A DNA stretch of 64,000 bases from Mycobacterium angelicum (GTDB lineage Bacteria > Actinomycetota > Actinomycetes > Mycobacteriales > Mycobacteriaceae), in contig NZ_MVHE01000015.1 in NCBI RefSeq assembly GCF_002086155.1, forward strand, positions 1-64,000, in the 5' to 3' direction. The translations under genes and the position numbers were made by a program. The notes beneath the pieces were generated by a model. It made no database searches. It worked only from the letters and a program-made list of their open reading frames with translations, and was not told the origin of the DNA. Of the stretch, positions 7,570-20,923 are shown piece by piece (the first letter of the stretch is position 1; each line of letters begins with the position of its first letter).

Positions 7570-8891
7570 GTGCCCGGTAATGAAAAGCCAGTGGGCGTAG
7601 CGGTACTCGGATTGGGCAACGTCGGCAGCGAAGTTGTTCGCATCATCGAGGACAGCGCCGACGATCTCGCGGGCCGCATCGGCGCCCCGCTGGTGCTGCG
7701 CGGCGTCGGAGTGCGCCGCGTGGCGGCCGACCGCGGTGTGCCGATCGAACTGCTCACCGACAACATCGAAGAACTCGTCACGCGTGACGACGTCGACATC
7801 GTCGTTGAGGTTATGGGCCCGGTGGAACCGTCGCGCAAGGCGATCCTGGCCGCCCTCGCGCACGGCAAGTCCGTCGTCACAGCGAACAAGGCTTTGCTTT
7901 CGACCTCCACCGGCGCATTGGCCCAGGCCGCCGAGAATGCACATGTGGACCTGTATTTCGAGGCGGCCGTCGCCGGCGCGATCCCGGTCATCCGCCCGCT
8001 GACCCAGTCGCTGGCCGGTGACACCGTGCGGCGGGTGGCCGGAATCGTCAACGGGACCACCAACTACATCCTTTCGGAAATGGACAACACCGGCGCCGAC
8101 TACAAAAGCGCACTGGCCGACGCGAGCGCCCTGGGCTATGCCGAAGCCGACCCCACCGCCGACGTCGAAGGTTACGACGCCGCAGCCAAAGCCGCGATCC
8201 TGGCGTCGATCGCCTTCCACACCCGGGTGACCGCCGACGACGTCTACCGGGAGGGCATCACCAAGATCACGCCGGCCGACTTCGAATCGGCCCGCGCATT
8301 GGGTTGTACGATCAAGCTGCTGTCTATCTGCGAGCGGATTACCACAGACGAAGGCCAGCAACGCGTTTCGGCGCGGGTCTACCCGGCCCTGGTACCGCTG
8401 AGCCATCCGCTGGCCACCGTCAACGGCGCCTTCAACGCCGTGGTGGTCGAAGCCGAAGCCGCCGGGCGGCTGATGTTCTATGGCCAGGGCGCCGGCGGCG
8501 CGCCCACCGCATCTGCGGTAACCGGAGACCTGGTGATGGCCGCCCGCAACCGTGTTCTAGGGAGTCGTGGACCGCGTGAATCCAAGTACGCGCAATTGCC
8601 GGTAGCACCAATGGGTTTCATTTCCACCCGCTACTACGTCAGCATGAACGTGGCAGACAAGCCCGGGGTATTGTCCGCCGTCGCCGCCGAATTCGGTAAG
8701 CGCGAGGTCAGCATCGCCGAGGTCCGCCAGGAAGGTGTGGTCGACGAGGACGGCCACCGGGTGGGTGCCCGGATCGTGGTGGTCACCCACACCGCTACCG
8801 ACGCCGCACTGTCGGAAACCGTTGAAGCGCTTGCGGATCTAGATGCCGTGCAGACGGTGACGAGCGTGCTGCGACTGGAAGGAACCGGACT

Positions 8892-8895
<4 letters not shown>
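7570..8895 (+). CDS. hom: Homoserine dehydrogenase
   Basis: Reduces aspartate semialdehyde to homoserine with NAD(P)H, the branch point to threonine and methionine. The 441-residue protein has the Rossmann motif [10 protein letters not shown] near the start, the catalytic region NGTTNYIL with the downstream [15 protein letters not shown] segment, and a C-terminal ACT domain beginning near [15 protein letters not shown]. The ACT domain suggests allosteric control by threonine, as in related enzymes. The stop overlaps the thrC start by four bases. M. tuberculosis databases call this gene thrA. Confidence 0.95.
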
Positions 8896-10918
<2,023 letters not shown>

Positions 10919-10976
10919 TCCACAGCGTGGCGGACGGGTTTGCTTGCTTCCGGCCAGGAAGCGGGCTATCCTCGGA

Positions 10977-10982
10977 GCCGTC
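10977..10982 (+). promoter_or_regulatory. Putative -10 element for rho
   Basis: TATCCT lies about 200 bases before the rho start, in the 264-base gap after thrB. No clear -35 is seen at normal spacing. If used, rho would have a long 5' leader, which would suit autoregulation. Apart from this box I see no strong hairpin or small gene in the gap. Confidence 0.35.
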
Positions 10983-11182
10983 CAGCAATCGCAGCATCTG
11001 CATCTGCAAACAACTGCCATGCCGCTAGGACAACACCAATTCTTCTCGTGGACGAGGTTCGCCGTCTTCGCCGACCCAGGCGATCACCGTTGCACAGTCG
11101 ACCATTGGGTGCACTCGGCACTGTGCCTGAATGCAACGAACCCCTCGTATGACCTGATCAGCGGGGGAAAGAAAGGAAATCC

Positions 11183-13039
11183 GTGTCTGATACGGACCTC
11201 ATCACGGCTGGCGAAGGAACCGACGCCGAAAAGCAGTCGGATTCCGCCACCTCAGATACTTCGGATGTTAAATCCAATCCAGAGGCAAAGGCCAGCGCAC
11301 CGACCGGCTCACTGTCCACCATGGTGCTGCCCGAACTTCGGGCCCTGGCTAATCAAGCCGGCGTCAAGGGTACGTCGGGAATGCGCAAGAACGAGCTGAT
11401 CGCCGCGATCCAGGAAATTCGGGGGAAGGCCAACGGCACCTCGGCGCCCGACGCCGCAAAGGACTCCGGCGAGCAAGACTCGGCCCCACAGGAAGCTGCA
11501 CAAGAAACAGCCCAACAGGCCCCTAAAGAGGCCACGACCGAGGCCGAAAAGCCCGCTGAAGCCGAGAAGCCCGCTGAAGAGGCCGCCCAGCAGGAGGGCC
11601 GCAACGATTCGTCGGGTGAGGCGCCGCGCCGGGAACGCCGTACGGCCAATCGCGAGGCCGGATCACGCGCCGAGGGCGCCGAATCCCGCCAGCAACGCGA
11701 CGACAAGTCCGAGGAGCGCTCGACAGACTCCGGTGACCAAGGCGGCGACCAACAAGGTTCGGGACAGCAATCCCGCGGCGGTGACGACGACGGTGAGGGA
11801 CGCCAGGGCCGGCGGGGACGCCGTTTCCGCGACCGCCGTCGCCGGGGTGAACGCACCGGCGAAGGCACCGAGGCCGAACTGCGTGAAGACGACGTCGTTC
11901 AGCCAGTAGCCGGCATCCTCGACGTCCTGGACAATTACGCCTTCGTCCGCACCTCCGGCTACCTGGCCGGCCCGCACGACGTCTACGTGTCCATGAATAT
12001 GGTGCGCAAGAACGGTTTGCGCCGCGGTGATGCGGTGACCGGCGCGGTGCGAGTGCCCAAGGAAGGCGAACAGCCCAATCAACGGCAGAAGTTCAACCCT
12101 TTGGTGCGTCTCGACAGCATCAATGGCGGGTCGATCGAAGACGCCAAGAAGCGGCCCGATTTCAGCAAGTTGACGCCGCTTTACCCCAACCAGCGGCTGC
12201 GCCTGGAAACCACCCCGGATCGTCTGACCACTCGCGTCATCGACCTGATCATGCCGATCGGCAAGGGCCAGCGTGCCCTCATCGTCTCGCCGCCCAAGGC
12301 CGGTAAGACCACGATCCTGCAGGACATCGCCAACGCGATCACCCGCAACAACCCGGAATGCCATCTGATGGTCGTGCTCGTCGACGAGCGGCCTGAAGAG
12401 GTCACCGACATGACCCGCTCGGTCAAGGGCGAGGTCATCGCTTCCACGTTCGACCGGCCGCCCTCAGACCACACCTCGGTCGCCGAGCTTGCCATCGAGC
12501 GCGCCAAGCGGCTGGTGGAGCAGGGCAAGGATGTGGTGGTGTTGCTCGACTCGATCACCCGGCTGGGCCGCGCCTACAACAACGCGTCGCCGGCATCGGG
12601 CCGCATTCTGTCCGGTGGTGTGGACTCGACCGCGCTGTACCCGCCGAAGCGTTTCCTGGGTGCCGCCCGCAATATCGAGGAAGGCGGGTCGCTGACAATC
12701 ATCGCCACCGCGATGGTTGAAACCGGCTCCACCGGTGACACGGTCATCTTCGAGGAGTTCAAGGGCACCGGCAACGCCGAACTCAAGCTGGACCGCAAGA
12801 TTTCTGAACGCCGGGTGTTCCCCGCGGTCGACGTCAACCCGTCCGGCACCCGCAAGGACGAGCTGCTGCTGTCGCCCGACGAGTTCGGCATCGTGCACAA
12901 GCTGCGCCGGGTGCTGTCCGGGCTCGACTCCCACCAGGCCATCGACCTGCTGATGTCGCAGCTGCGCAAGACGAAGAACAACTACGAGTTCCTGGTCCAG
13001 GTGTCCAAGACGACACCGGGCAACATGGACAACGACTAA
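11183..13039 (+). CDS. rho: Transcription termination factor Rho
   Basis: Hexameric RNA-dependent ATPase that ends transcription and clears untranslated RNA. Of 618 residues, 43-80 form the Rho N-terminal SAP-like domain (MVLPELRALANQAGVKG). Residues 82-233 are a low-complexity actinobacterial insert, first Glu/Ala-rich, then Arg/Gly-rich (RQGRRGRRFRDRRRRGER). Residues 238-310 form the RNA-binding cold-shock-like domain; the ATPase core has Walker A PPKAGKTT (370-377) and a Walker B in VVVLLDSITRLGRAYN. The GTG start follows GAAAGGAAA. The long insert probably adds RNA binding and alters bicyclomycin response, as known for actinobacterial Rho. A hairpin terminator follows. Confidence 0.97.
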   Translation: MSDTDLITAGEGTDAEKQSDSATSDTSDVKSNPEAKASAPTGSLSTMVLPELRALANQAGVKGTSGMRKNELIAAIQEIRGKANGTSAPDAAKDSGEQDSAPQEAAQETAQQAPKEATTEAEKPAEAEKPAEEAAQQEGRNDSSGEAPRRERRTANREAGSRAEGAESRQQRDDKSEERSTDSGDQGGDQQGSGQQSRGGDDDGEGRQGRRGRRFRDRRRRGERTGEGTEAELREDDVVQPVAGILDVLDNYAFVRTSGYLAGPHDVYVSMNMVRKNGLRRGDAVTGAVRVPKEGEQPNQRQKFNPLVRLDSINGGSIEDAKKRPDFSKLTPLYPNQRLRLETTPDRLTTRVIDLIMPIGKGQRALIVSPPKAGKTTILQDIANAITRNNPECHLMVVLVDERPEEVTDMTRSVKGEVIASTFDRPPSDHTSVAELAIERAKRLVEQGKDVVVLLDSITRLGRAYNNASPASGRILSGGVDSTALYPPKRFLGAARNIEEGGSLTIIATAMVETGSTGDTVIFEEFKGTGNAELKLDRKISERRVFPAVDVNPSGTRKDELLLSPDEFGIVHKLRRVLSGLDSHQAIDLLMSQLRKTKNNYEFLVQVSKTTPGNMDND

Positions 13040-13044
13040 CCCGC

Positions 13045-13077
13045 CGCCGGGAATGCCCAAGCCCATCCCGGCGTTTT
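13045..13077 (+). terminator. Intrinsic terminator after rho
   Basis: CGCCGGGA (13045-13052) pairs with TCCCGGCG (13066-13073), followed by TTTT. The T run is short, as is common in mycobacteria. It lies six bases after the rho stop. Confidence 0.7.
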
Positions 13078-13096
13078 GGGGTGACAGTAACTGACC

Positions 13097-13105
13097 TGGC
13101 ATAAT
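13097..13105 (+). promoter_or_regulatory. Putative extended -10 promoter of rpmE
   Basis: TGG followed by CATAAT resembles an extended -10 element and lies 33 bases before the rpmE start, downstream of the rho terminator. The ribosome site GAAGAGGA precedes the ATG. Confidence 0.45.
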
Positions 13106-13137
13106 CGACCCTCGACTTCAGGATCGAAGAGGACAAC

Positions 13138-13389
13138 ATGAAGACTGAGATTCATCCCGCCTACGAGGAAACCACCGTGGTGTGTGGGTGTGGCAACACG
13201 TTCGAGACTCGCAGCACGAAGCCGGGTGGCCGCATCGTGGTAGAGGTTTGCTCGCAATGCCACCCGTTCTACACCGGCAAGCAGAAGATCCTCGACAGCG
13301 GCGGCCGCGTCGCGCGCTTCGAGAAGCGGTACGGCAAGCGCAAGGTCGGAGCCGACAAGGCCTCCGAAGCCAGCCAAGCCGACAAATAG
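13138..13389 (+). CDS. rpmE: 50S ribosomal protein L31, zinc-binding form
   Basis: Ribosomal protein bridging the subunits. The 83 residues contain a CxC pair (VCGCGN) and a CxxC pair ([13 protein letters not shown]), the four cysteines of the zinc-dependent C+ form, which can be replaced by the C- paralogue under zinc starvation in other bacteria. A basic C terminus ([12 protein letters not shown]) fits rRNA binding. It is a monocistronic-looking gene between two hairpins. Confidence 0.97.
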   Translation: MKTEIHPAYEETTVVCGCGNTFETRSTKPGGRIVVEVCSQCHPFYTGKQKILDSGGRVARFEKRYGKRKVGADKASEASQADK

Positions 13390-13397
13390 CTTGCTTA

Positions 13398-13441
13398 CCG
13401 ACGCCCGAACTGTGCCCGATGTTGCACAGGCCGGGCGTCGG
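13398..13441 (+). terminator. Hairpin terminator after rpmE
   Basis: CCGACGCCCG (13398-13407) pairs perfectly with CGGGCGTCGG (13432-13441), eight bases after the rpmE stop, followed by TTGGTGTTTGGGG rather than a clean T run. Non-canonical but strong. Confidence 0.65.
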
Positions 13442-13479
13442 TTGGTGTTTGGGGTAAAGAGCGCGGCAGGAGGTGTGAC

Positions 13480-14556
13480 ATGACGCAGCCCGTGCAGACC
13501 ATTGACGTCCTGGTTGCCGAACATGCCGCGCTGGAGCAGGCGCTGGCAGATCCTGAACTGCACAGCAAGCCCGACGAGGCGCGCAAAGCCGGACGCCGGT
13601 TCGCCCGATTGGCACCGATCGTCGCCACCCACCGCAAGCTGGTGTCGGCGCGCGAAGATCTTGAAACCGCGCGGGAACTGGCCGCCGACGACGACTCGTT
13701 CGCCGAGGAGGTCACCGACCTGGAGGCGCGGGTGGCCGAACTGGACACCCAGCTCACCGACATGCTGGCACCGCGCGACCCGCACGACGCCGACGACATA
13801 GTGCTGGAAGTCAAATCCGGTGAGGGGGGCGAGGAATCGGCGTTGTTCGCCGCCGACCTGGCCAGAATGTACATCCGATACGCCGAGCGGCACGGCTGGA
13901 CGGTGACGGTGCTGGACGAAACCACCTCGGATCTCGGTGGTTACAAGGACGCGACGCTGGCCATCGGCAGCAAGGGTGATAGCGCCGACGGGGTGTGGTC
14001 GCGGATGAAGTTCGAGGGCGGAGTGCACCGGGTTCAACGGGTTCCGGTCACGGAATCCCAAGGCCGCGTGCATACTTCGGCTGCCGGGGTGCTGGTCTAT
14101 CCCGAGCCCGAAGAGGTCGGTGAGGTGCAGATCGACGAATCGGATCTGCGCGTCGACGTCTACCGGTCGTCCGGCAAGGGTGGCCAGGGTGTCAACACCA
14201 CCGACTCCGCGGTGCGGATTACCCACTTGCCCACTGGGATTGTGGTCACCTGCCAAAACGAGCGATCGCAGCTGCAGAACAAGACCCGCGCGCTGCAGGT
14301 GCTGGCGGCGCGATTGCAGTCGCTGGCCGAGGAGCAGGCGCTGGCCGACGCGTCGGCCGACCGCGCCAGCCAGATCCGCACGGTGGACCGCAGCGAACGC
14401 ATTCGCACCTACAACTTCCCCGAGAATCGGATCACCGATCACCGCATTGGTTTTAAGGCGCACAACCTCGACCAGGTCCTCGACGGCGACCTGGATGCGC
14501 TGTTCGACGCACTCGGTGCCGCCGACAAGCAGTCCCGGCTGCAACAGCAGACATGA
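13480..14556 (+). CDS. prfA: Peptide chain release factor 1
   Basis: Releases peptides at UAA and UAG codons. The 358-residue protein shows the codon-reading tripeptide of RF1 as PVT (189-191, in [10 protein letters not shown]) and the universal GGQ (234-236, in [10 protein letters not shown]) that reaches the peptidyl-transferase centre. Ribosome site CAGGAGG precedes the ATG. The stop overlaps the start of prmC by four bases, which pairs the factor with the enzyme that methylates its GGQ glutamine. Confidence 0.97.
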   Translation: MTQPVQTIDVLVAEHAALEQALADPELHSKPDEARKAGRRFARLAPIVATHRKLVSAREDLETARELAADDDSFAEEVTDLEARVAELDTQLTDMLAPRDPHDADDIVLEVKSGEGGEESALFAADLARMYIRYAERHGWTVTVLDETTSDLGGYKDATLAIGSKGDSADGVWSRMKFEGGVHRVQRVPVTESQGRVHTSAAGVLVYPEPEEVGEVQIDESDLRVDVYRSSGKGGQGVNTTDSAVRITHLPTGIVVTCQNERSQLQNKTRALQVLAARLQSLAEEQALADASADRASQIRTVDRSERIRTYNFPENRITDHRIGFKAHNLDQVLDGDLDALFDALGAADKQSRLQQQT

Positions 14557-15404
14557 CGAAACTGCGGCACGCGATCGACTCTGCGACAGCAACTCTCGCG
14601 CATGCCGGTGTCGACTCCGCACGTTTCGACGCAGAACAGTTGGCCGCGCACTTGACTGGTACCGAACGCGGCCGGTTGCCGCTGATCGAAACACCGAACG
14701 AGGAGTTCTTCAGGCGTTACCGGGAGATCGTCGAAAAGCGCTCGCACCGGGTGCCGTTGCAGCATCTGACCGGGACGGTGTCCTTCGGGCCGGTGGAGCT
14801 GAACGTCGGCCCTGGCGTGTTCATCCCACGGCCAGAGACCGAAGCCATATTCGAATGGGCTACCGCGCAACAACTTTCGGTACAGCCGGTGATCGTAGAC
14901 CTGTGCACTGGATCCGGCGCGTTGGCGGTTGCGCTGGCCGCTCACTTCCCGCACGCGCGAGTCCTTGCCGTCGACGACTCCGAGGCCGCCCTGGAATACG
15001 CGAGCCGCAACGCCGAGGGCACCGGAGTGGAACTACTGCAAGCCGACGTCACCGCAGGTGGTCTGCTACCCGAACTTGACGGCCTGGTCGATCTGGTTGT
15101 CGCCAACCCGCCCTATGTTCCCGATGAAACCCCGCTGGAACCCGAAGTCGCACAGCATGATCCGGCCCACGCGGTATTCGGCGGCCCGGACGGAATGGCG
15201 GTGATTCCGGCCATCGTCGGACTCGCCGCGCGCTGGCTGCGTCCCGGTGGCCTGTTCGCCGTCGAGCATGACGACACCACCTCCGGCCGCACTGTCGAAA
15301 CCATCAGCAGCACAGATCTTTTCGACGACATAACGGCACACAACGATCTCGCTGGGCGGCCCAGATTCGTGACGGCCCGAAGGAGGCCCGGCCGATATGG
15401 CTGA
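14553..15404 (+). CDS. prmC: Release factor glutamine methyltransferase
   Basis: Methylates the glutamine of the GGQ motif in release factors using S-adenosylmethionine. The 283-residue protein has an N-terminal helical domain, the cofactor motif [15 protein letters not shown] (115-129) and NPPY (185-188) that holds the target glutamine. ATG 14553 overlaps the prfA stop (ATGA). The C terminus overlaps the next gene by eight bases. Older annotation calls it hemK. Confidence 0.95.
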   Translation: MTKLRHAIDSATATLAHAGVDSARFDAEQLAAHLTGTERGRLPLIETPNEEFFRRYREIVEKRSHRVPLQHLTGTVSFGPVELNVGPGVFIPRPETEAIFEWATAQQLSVQPVIVDLCTGSGALAVALAAHFPHARVLAVDDSEAALEYASRNAEGTGVELLQADVTAGGLLPELDGLVDLVVANPPYVPDETPLEPEVAQHDPAHAVFGGPDGMAVIPAIVGLAARWLRPGGLFAVEHDDTTSGRTVETISSTDLFDDITAHNDLAGRPRFVTARRRPGRYG

Positions 15405-16050
15405 AATGTATGACTGCGCTGACCCCGACCAACGTGCGCGCGGAATCGAGGCCGCCGCGGGGATGCTCAAGGCCGGCCGGTTGGTGGTGATGCCCACCGA
15501 CACCGTCTACGGCATCGGAGCCGACGCCTTCGACAGCATCGCGGTGGACGCGCTGTTGGCGGCCAAGGGCCGGGGCCGCGACATGCCGGTCGGGGTGCTG
15601 GTCGGCTCCTGGCACACGATCGAGGGCCTGGTCTATTCGATGCCCGACGGCGCGCGCGACCTGATTCGGGCGTTCTGGCCCGGTGCGCTGAGCCTGGTAG
15701 TGGTGCAGGCGCCGTCGCTGCAGTGGGATCTCGGCAATGCCTACGGCACCGTGATGCTGAGAATGCCGTTGCACCCGGTGGCCATCGAGCTGTTGCGCGA
15801 GGTGGGGCCCATGGCTGTTTCCAGCGCCAACGTCTCCGGCCAACCGCCCGCGGTCGACGTCGACGAAGCACGCCGGCAGCTCGGCGATCTCGTCGACGTA
15901 TATCTCGACGGCGGTCCCGCGGCCCAGCAGGCCGCCTCGACGATCGTTGATCTGACCGGAGCAACGCCGCGGGTGCTGCGACCCGGGCCGGTCAGTACCG
16001 AGCGGATCGCCGAAGTGCTGGGCGTGGACGCAGCGATTCTGACCGCGTGA
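15397..16050 (+). CDS. L-threonylcarbamoyladenylate synthase (YrdC/Sua5 domain)
   Basis: Makes threonylcarbamoyl-AMP from threonine, bicarbonate and ATP, the first step of t6A tRNA modification. The 217 residues are one YrdC domain: PTDTVYGIGADAF near 32-44, KGRGRDMPVGVLV for nucleotide binding, and SSANVSGQPPA near 142-152. It lacks the extra C-terminal Sua5 domain, so it is the short TsaC-like form. It overlaps prmC by eight bases, giving a translation-quality operon prfA-prmC-tsaC. Confidence 0.93.
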   Translation: MAEMYDCADPDQRARGIEAAAGMLKAGRLVVMPTDTVYGIGADAFDSIAVDALLAAKGRGRDMPVGVLVGSWHTIEGLVYSMPDGARDLIRAFWPGALSLVVVQAPSLQWDLGNAYGTVMLRMPLHPVAIELLREVGPMAVSSANVSGQPPAVDVDEARRQLGDLVDVYLDGGPAAQQAASTIVDLTGATPRVLRPGPVSTERIAEVLGVDAAILTA

Positions 16051-16052
16051 AG

Positions 16053-16058
16053 TAGGGT
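16053..16058 (+). promoter_or_regulatory. Putative -10 element of a leaderless wecA transcript
   Basis: TAGGGT ends six bases before the GTG of wecA, directly after the stop of the preceding gene, and wecA has no ribosome site. Confidence 0.5.
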
Positions 16059-16064
16059 CTCGAG

Positions 16065-17267
16065 GTGTCCAGCGATGTGGCCAGCGTTGCCGGTGGTCTG
16101 CTCGCCCTGTCTGATCGCAGCGCCGGTGTTCCGTTGCGTGAGCTCGCGTTGGTCGGGCTGACCGCGGCGATCATCACCTATTTCGCGACCGGGCCGGTGC
16201 GGGTCCTGGCAACCCGCTTGGGGGCCGTCGCCTATCCCCGGGAACGGGACGTACACGTCAACCCGACCCCCCGGATGGGCGGCCTGGCGATGTTCCTCGG
16301 CGTGGTCGCGGCCGTCTTCCTCGCTTCCCAACTTCCGGCTCTGACACGCGGCTTCGTGTATTCAACCGGCATGCCCGCGGTACTCGTGGCCGGGGCGGTG
16401 ATCATGGGAATCGGCCTGATCGACGACCGGTGGGGGCTGGACGCGCTGACGAAGTTCGCCGGTCAGATCACCGCGGCCAGCGTGCTGGTCACCATGGGTG
16501 TCGCATGGAGTGTCCTCTATATCCCCATCGGTGGCGTCGGAACCATCGTGCTGGACCAGGCGTCTTCGATCCTGCTCACCCTTGCGCTGACCGTGTCGAT
16601 CGTCAACGCAATGAACTTCGTCGACGGTCTGGACGGACTGGCCGCTGGGCTGGGTCTCATTACGGCGCTGGCCATCTGCATGTTCTCGGTGGGTCTGCTT
16701 CGTGACCACGGCGGCGATGTCCTTTATTACCCGCCAGCGGTGATTTCGGTGGTGCTCGCCGGTGCCTGTCTGGGCTTTCTGCCGCACAACTTCCACCGGG
16801 CCAAGATCTTCATGGGCGATTCCGGTTCCATGCTGATCGGTTTGATGCTCGCCGCTGCTTCCACGACCGCTGCAGGACCGATCTCGCAGAACGCCTACGG
16901 CGCCCGTGATGTGTTTGCTCTGCTGTCGCCCTTCCTGCTGGTGGTGGCCGTGATGTTCGTACCGATGCTGGACTTGTTGCTGGCGATCGTGCGGCGCACC
17001 CGCGCCGGGCGCAGCGCGTTCAGCCCGGACAAGATGCACCTGCATCATCGGTTGCTGCAGATCGGTCACTCGCATCGCCGGGTGGTGCTGATCATCTATC
17101 TCTGGGTGGGCATCGTCGCGTTCGGCGCGGCGAGCACGATCTTCTTCGACCCGCGCCACACCGCCGCGGTGATGCTGGGCGCGATTTTCGTCGCGGGCAT
17201 CACGACGGTGATCCCGCTGCTGCGCCGCGGCGACGACTACGAAGACGACAACTACGACAGCGAGTAG
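16065..17267 (+). CDS. wecA: Undecaprenyl/decaprenyl-phosphate N-acetylglucosaminyl-1-phosphate transferase
   Basis: Transfers GlcNAc-1-phosphate from UDP-GlcNAc to decaprenyl phosphate at the plasma membrane, the first step of the linker joining arabinogalactan to peptidoglycan. The 400-residue protein has about ten hydrophobic segments and the family's cytoplasmic motifs: DDRWGLDALTKF, NAMNFVDGLDGLAAG, FMGDSGSM and the basic HLHHR stretch in DKMHLHHRLLQ. The C terminus is very acidic (DDYEDDNYDSE). The gene precedes the ATP synthase operon with a 227-base gap and is called rfe in older mycobacterial annotation. Confidence 0.95.
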   Translation: MSSDVASVAGGLLALSDRSAGVPLRELALVGLTAAIITYFATGPVRVLATRLGAVAYPRERDVHVNPTPRMGGLAMFLGVVAAVFLASQLPALTRGFVYSTGMPAVLVAGAVIMGIGLIDDRWGLDALTKFAGQITAASVLVTMGVAWSVLYIPIGGVGTIVLDQASSILLTLALTVSIVNAMNFVDGLDGLAAGLGLITALAICMFSVGLLRDHGGDVLYYPPAVISVVLAGACLGFLPHNFHRAKIFMGDSGSMLIGLMLAAASTTAAGPISQNAYGARDVFALLSPFLLVVAVMFVPMLDLLLAIVRRTRAGRSAFSPDKMHLHHRLLQIGHSHRRVVLIIYLWVGIVAFGAASTIFFDPRHTAAVMLGAIFVAGITTVIPLLRRGDDYEDDNYDSE

Positions 17268-17282
17268 TAGTGGTCTCGGCGC

Positions 17283-17288
17283 TATGGT
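17283..17288 (+). promoter_or_regulatory. Possible -10 element for the ATP synthase operon
   Basis: TATGGT lies about 205 bases before the first gene of the atp operon, in the only sizeable gap (17268-17494). I see no clear -35 partner and no other recognisable element in this gap, so the assignment is weak. Confidence 0.3.
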
Positions 17289-17494
17289 ACGGTGCAGCTA
17301 GAACCCCGAAATAAACCTCGCGGGTTGCCGGCCACCCGGCCCGTCGGACCCGTTTCCGAACGCGCCGGATTACGACCGACACAGGGAGCTACCCCTTGGG
17401 TGATTCCAGCGCGACCCTTGCGATACGCTCGGCGGGCCACCGATCAGTCGATCGGGCGGTTCCCGCTCCACCGACCTGGGATTGAGGTGCTGCA

Positions 17495-17948
17495 GTGACG
17501 ACACCAGCGCAGGACGCGCCGTTGGTGTTTCCCGCTGTTGCCTTTCGTCCGGTACGCCTCTTTGTGATCAGTGTCGGGCTGACGGCGGTGGCAATGCTGG
17601 CCGCCGGCTTCGCCGGGCACCTCATGGTCGGGGTGTTCTTCGGTGTCGGGCTGCTGCTGGGTTTGCTCAACGCGCTGATGGTCCGGCGTTCCGTGGAGAC
17701 GATCACCGCCAAAGAGCATCCGATGAAAAGCTCTATGGCCCTGAACTCGGCGTCACGACTGGCGATCATCACCATCATCGGGTTGATCATCGCCTTCATT
17801 TTCCGGCCCGCCGGGTTGGGTGTCGTTTTCGGACTTGCGCTGTTCCAGGTGGTGCTGGTGATATCAACCGCCCTGCCGGTCTGGAAGAAGCTGCGCAGCG
17901 GCGACCCGGCGGCGGAATCGGAAGGGACGGAAGTGAGGAACACCAGCG

Positions 17949-17956
<8 letters not shown>
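17495..17956 (+). CDS. AtpI-like small membrane protein at the head of the atp operon
   Basis: The 153 residues contain four hydrophobic segments (about 22-42, 46-62, 87-106 and 110-128), the layout of AtpI-family proteins thought to help c-ring assembly or magnesium entry for ATP synthase. Sequence similarity to AtpI is only suggestive; position before atpB is the main argument. It overlaps the atpB start by eight bases. It matches Rv1303 in order and length. Confidence 0.75.
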
Positions 17957-18981
<1,025 letters not shown>

Positions 18982-18990
18982 TTCGCTGCG

Positions 18991-19506
18991 ATGGGTGACC
19001 TGAACTCTATTGTTCTGGCCTCGAGTCAGGCAGCAGAGGAAGGTGGCAAGAACAGCAACTTCCTCATACCCAACGGCACCTTTTTCTTCGTGCTGGCCAT
19101 CTTCCTGGTGGTGCTCGCGGTCATCGGTACTTTTGTGGTGCCGCCGATCCTGAGGGTATTGCGGGAACGCGATGCGATGGTCGCCAAGACGGCCGCCGAC
19201 AACAGGAAGTCGGCTGAGCAGTTCGCCGCCGCCGAGTCCGACTACGAAGAAGCCATGAAGGAAGCTCGCGTCCAGGCGGGGTCGTTCCGCGACAACGCCC
19301 GGACCGAGGGCCGCAAGGTCATCGACGACGCGCGCGCCCGTGCCGAGCAACAGGTGGCATCGACAGTGCAAATTGCCAGCGAGCAATTGAAGCGGGAGAG
19401 GGACGCCGTGGAAATGGATCTGCGCGCCAACGTCGGGAACATGTCGGCCACGCTGGCCAGCCGGATCCTCGGTGTCGACGTCAGTCAATCAGCTGCGACG
19501 AGGTAG
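18991..19506 (+). CDS. atpF: ATP synthase subunit b
   Basis: Peripheral stalk subunit. The 171-residue protein has one N-terminal transmembrane helix (about 30-52, [20 protein letters not shown]) and a long charged coiled-coil through the rest. It pairs with the b-like N-terminal part of the fused AtpH encoded next. The GC-rich spacing to atpE is only nine bases. Confidence 0.96.
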   Translation: MGDLNSIVLASSQAAEEGGKNSNFLIPNGTFFFVLAIFLVVLAVIGTFVVPPILRVLRERDAMVAKTAADNRKSAEQFAAAESDYEEAMKEARVQAGSFRDNARTEGRKVIDDARARAEQQVASTVQIASEQLKRERDAVEMDLRANVGNMSATLASRILGVDVSQSAATR

Positions 19507-19522
19507 ACGAGGTAGCTGAACA

Positions 19523-20863
19523 ATGTCGACTTTCATCGGACAGTTGGTGGGCTTCGCGGCCATCGTGTTGCTGGTGTGGCGTTATGTGGTGCCACCGGTA
19601 CGCCGGCTGATGACCGCCCGGCAAGAAACGGTGCGTCAGCAGTTGCAGGATTCGGCCGCCGCCGCCAAGCGGCTCACCGAATCGACCACGGCGCACAGCA
19701 AGGCCGTACAAACCGCCAAGGAAGAAGCCGAGCGCCTCGTCGAGGAGGCCAAGGCCGATGCCGAGCGCATCACCGAGCAGTTGCACGCGCAGTCCGAAGT
19801 CGAGGCGGACCGCATCAAGGTGCAGGGCGACCGCCAGGTCGAACTGCTGCGGGCACAATTGACCCGGCAGCTCCGACTCGAGTTGGGTCATGAATCAGTG
19901 CGCCAGGCAGGTGAATTGGTGCGCAACTACATCGCCGACGACAAGCAGCAGTCGGCCACCGTCGATCGGTTCCTCGACGAGCTCGACGAAATGGCACCGC
20001 AGGCAGTAGATGTCGAGTATCCGCTACAGGCCAAGATGCGCTCGGCGAGCCGGCGTGCGCTGGCCGGCCTGGTGGGTCGATTCGACACCATAGCCAAGGA
20101 TCTCGACACCAAGGGTCTGTCGGCGCTGGCCGACGAGTTGGTATCGGTGGCCAAGTTGCTGGACAACGAAATCGTCGTCACGCGCTATCTCACTGTGCCC
20201 GCTGAAGATTCGGCGCCCAGAGTCAAGTTGATCGAGCGGCTGCTGAACGGCAAGGTCGGCGATGCCACGCTGGACGTGATGCGCGCCGCCGTCTCCGAAC
20301 GTTGGTCGGCCAACTCCGATCTGATTGACGCAATAGAGCACGTCTCCCGGCAAGCCTTGCTCGAAGTCGCCGAACGTGACGGCAAGGTCGACGAAGTCGA
20401 AGACCAGTTGTTCCGGTTTTCGCGCATTCTCGACGCCCAGCCCCGCCTTGGCATTCTGCTCGGCGAACACACCAGCCCAGCCGAGGGTCGGGTGGGCTTG
20501 CTGCGCAAGGTGCTGGAAGGCTCGAGTGCCAGGGTGAACCCGGTAGTCGTGTCCTTGCTGTCGCACACTGTGGAGCTGCTCAGGGGCGAGCCGGCCGAAG
20601 AGGCCGCGCTGTTTCTGGCCGAAGTCGCGGTGGCCCGGCGCGGCGAAGTCGTGGCCCAGGTCAGCGCCGCCGCCGAACTCAGCGACGCACAGCGCACACG
20701 GGTTACAGATGTGCTCAGCCGTATCTATGGTCATCCCGTGGCGGTCCAGCTGCAGATCGACGATGAGCTGCTGGGCGGCCTGTTGATCTCGGTCGGCGAC
20801 GAGGTGATCGACGGCACGCTCAAGTCCCGGTTGGCCGCTGCCGAAGCCCAGTTGCCGGATTAA
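19523..20863 (+). CDS. atpH: ATP synthase fused b'-delta subunit
   Basis: Mycobacterial fusion that supplies the second stalk helix and the delta cap in one 446-residue chain. Residues 1-20 form a short membrane helix ([20 protein letters not shown]), 25-165 the b-like coiled-coil, a linker region follows, and the C-terminal 180 residues are the delta domain ending in the family motif [23 protein letters not shown] at 19523 lies 16 bases after atpF. In most bacteria b and delta are separate, so the length marks this lineage. Confidence 0.96.
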   Translation: MSTFIGQLVGFAAIVLLVWRYVVPPVRRLMTARQETVRQQLQDSAAAAKRLTESTTAHSKAVQTAKEEAERLVEEAKADAERITEQLHAQSEVEADRIKVQGDRQVELLRAQLTRQLRLELGHESVRQAGELVRNYIADDKQQSATVDRFLDELDEMAPQAVDVEYPLQAKMRSASRRALAGLVGRFDTIAKDLDTKGLSALADELVSVAKLLDNEIVVTRYLTVPAEDSAPRVKLIERLLNGKVGDATLDVMRAAVSERWSANSDLIDAIEHVSRQALLEVAERDGKVDEVEDQLFRFSRILDAQPRLGILLGEHTSPAEGRVGLLRKVLEGSSARVNPVVVSLLSHTVELLRGEPAEEAALFLAEVAVARRGEVVAQVSAAAELSDAQRTRVTDVLSRIYGHPVAVQLQIDDELLGGLLISVGDEVIDGTLKSRLAAAEAQLPD

Positions 20864-20923
20864 GCCTCACTGAAACACCCGAACTAGTCATCACCAAACA
20901 CCGAAGTAGGAAGACGAAAAGCC

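Noticed and set aside
10919..11182. Riboswitch or attenuator before rho
   Set aside because: The gap shows no recognisable riboswitch fold or leader peptide that I can support.
13036..14694. Minus-strand open frame of 552 codons across rpmE and prfA
   Set aside because: It covers two well-conserved genes on the other strand and shows no family signature.
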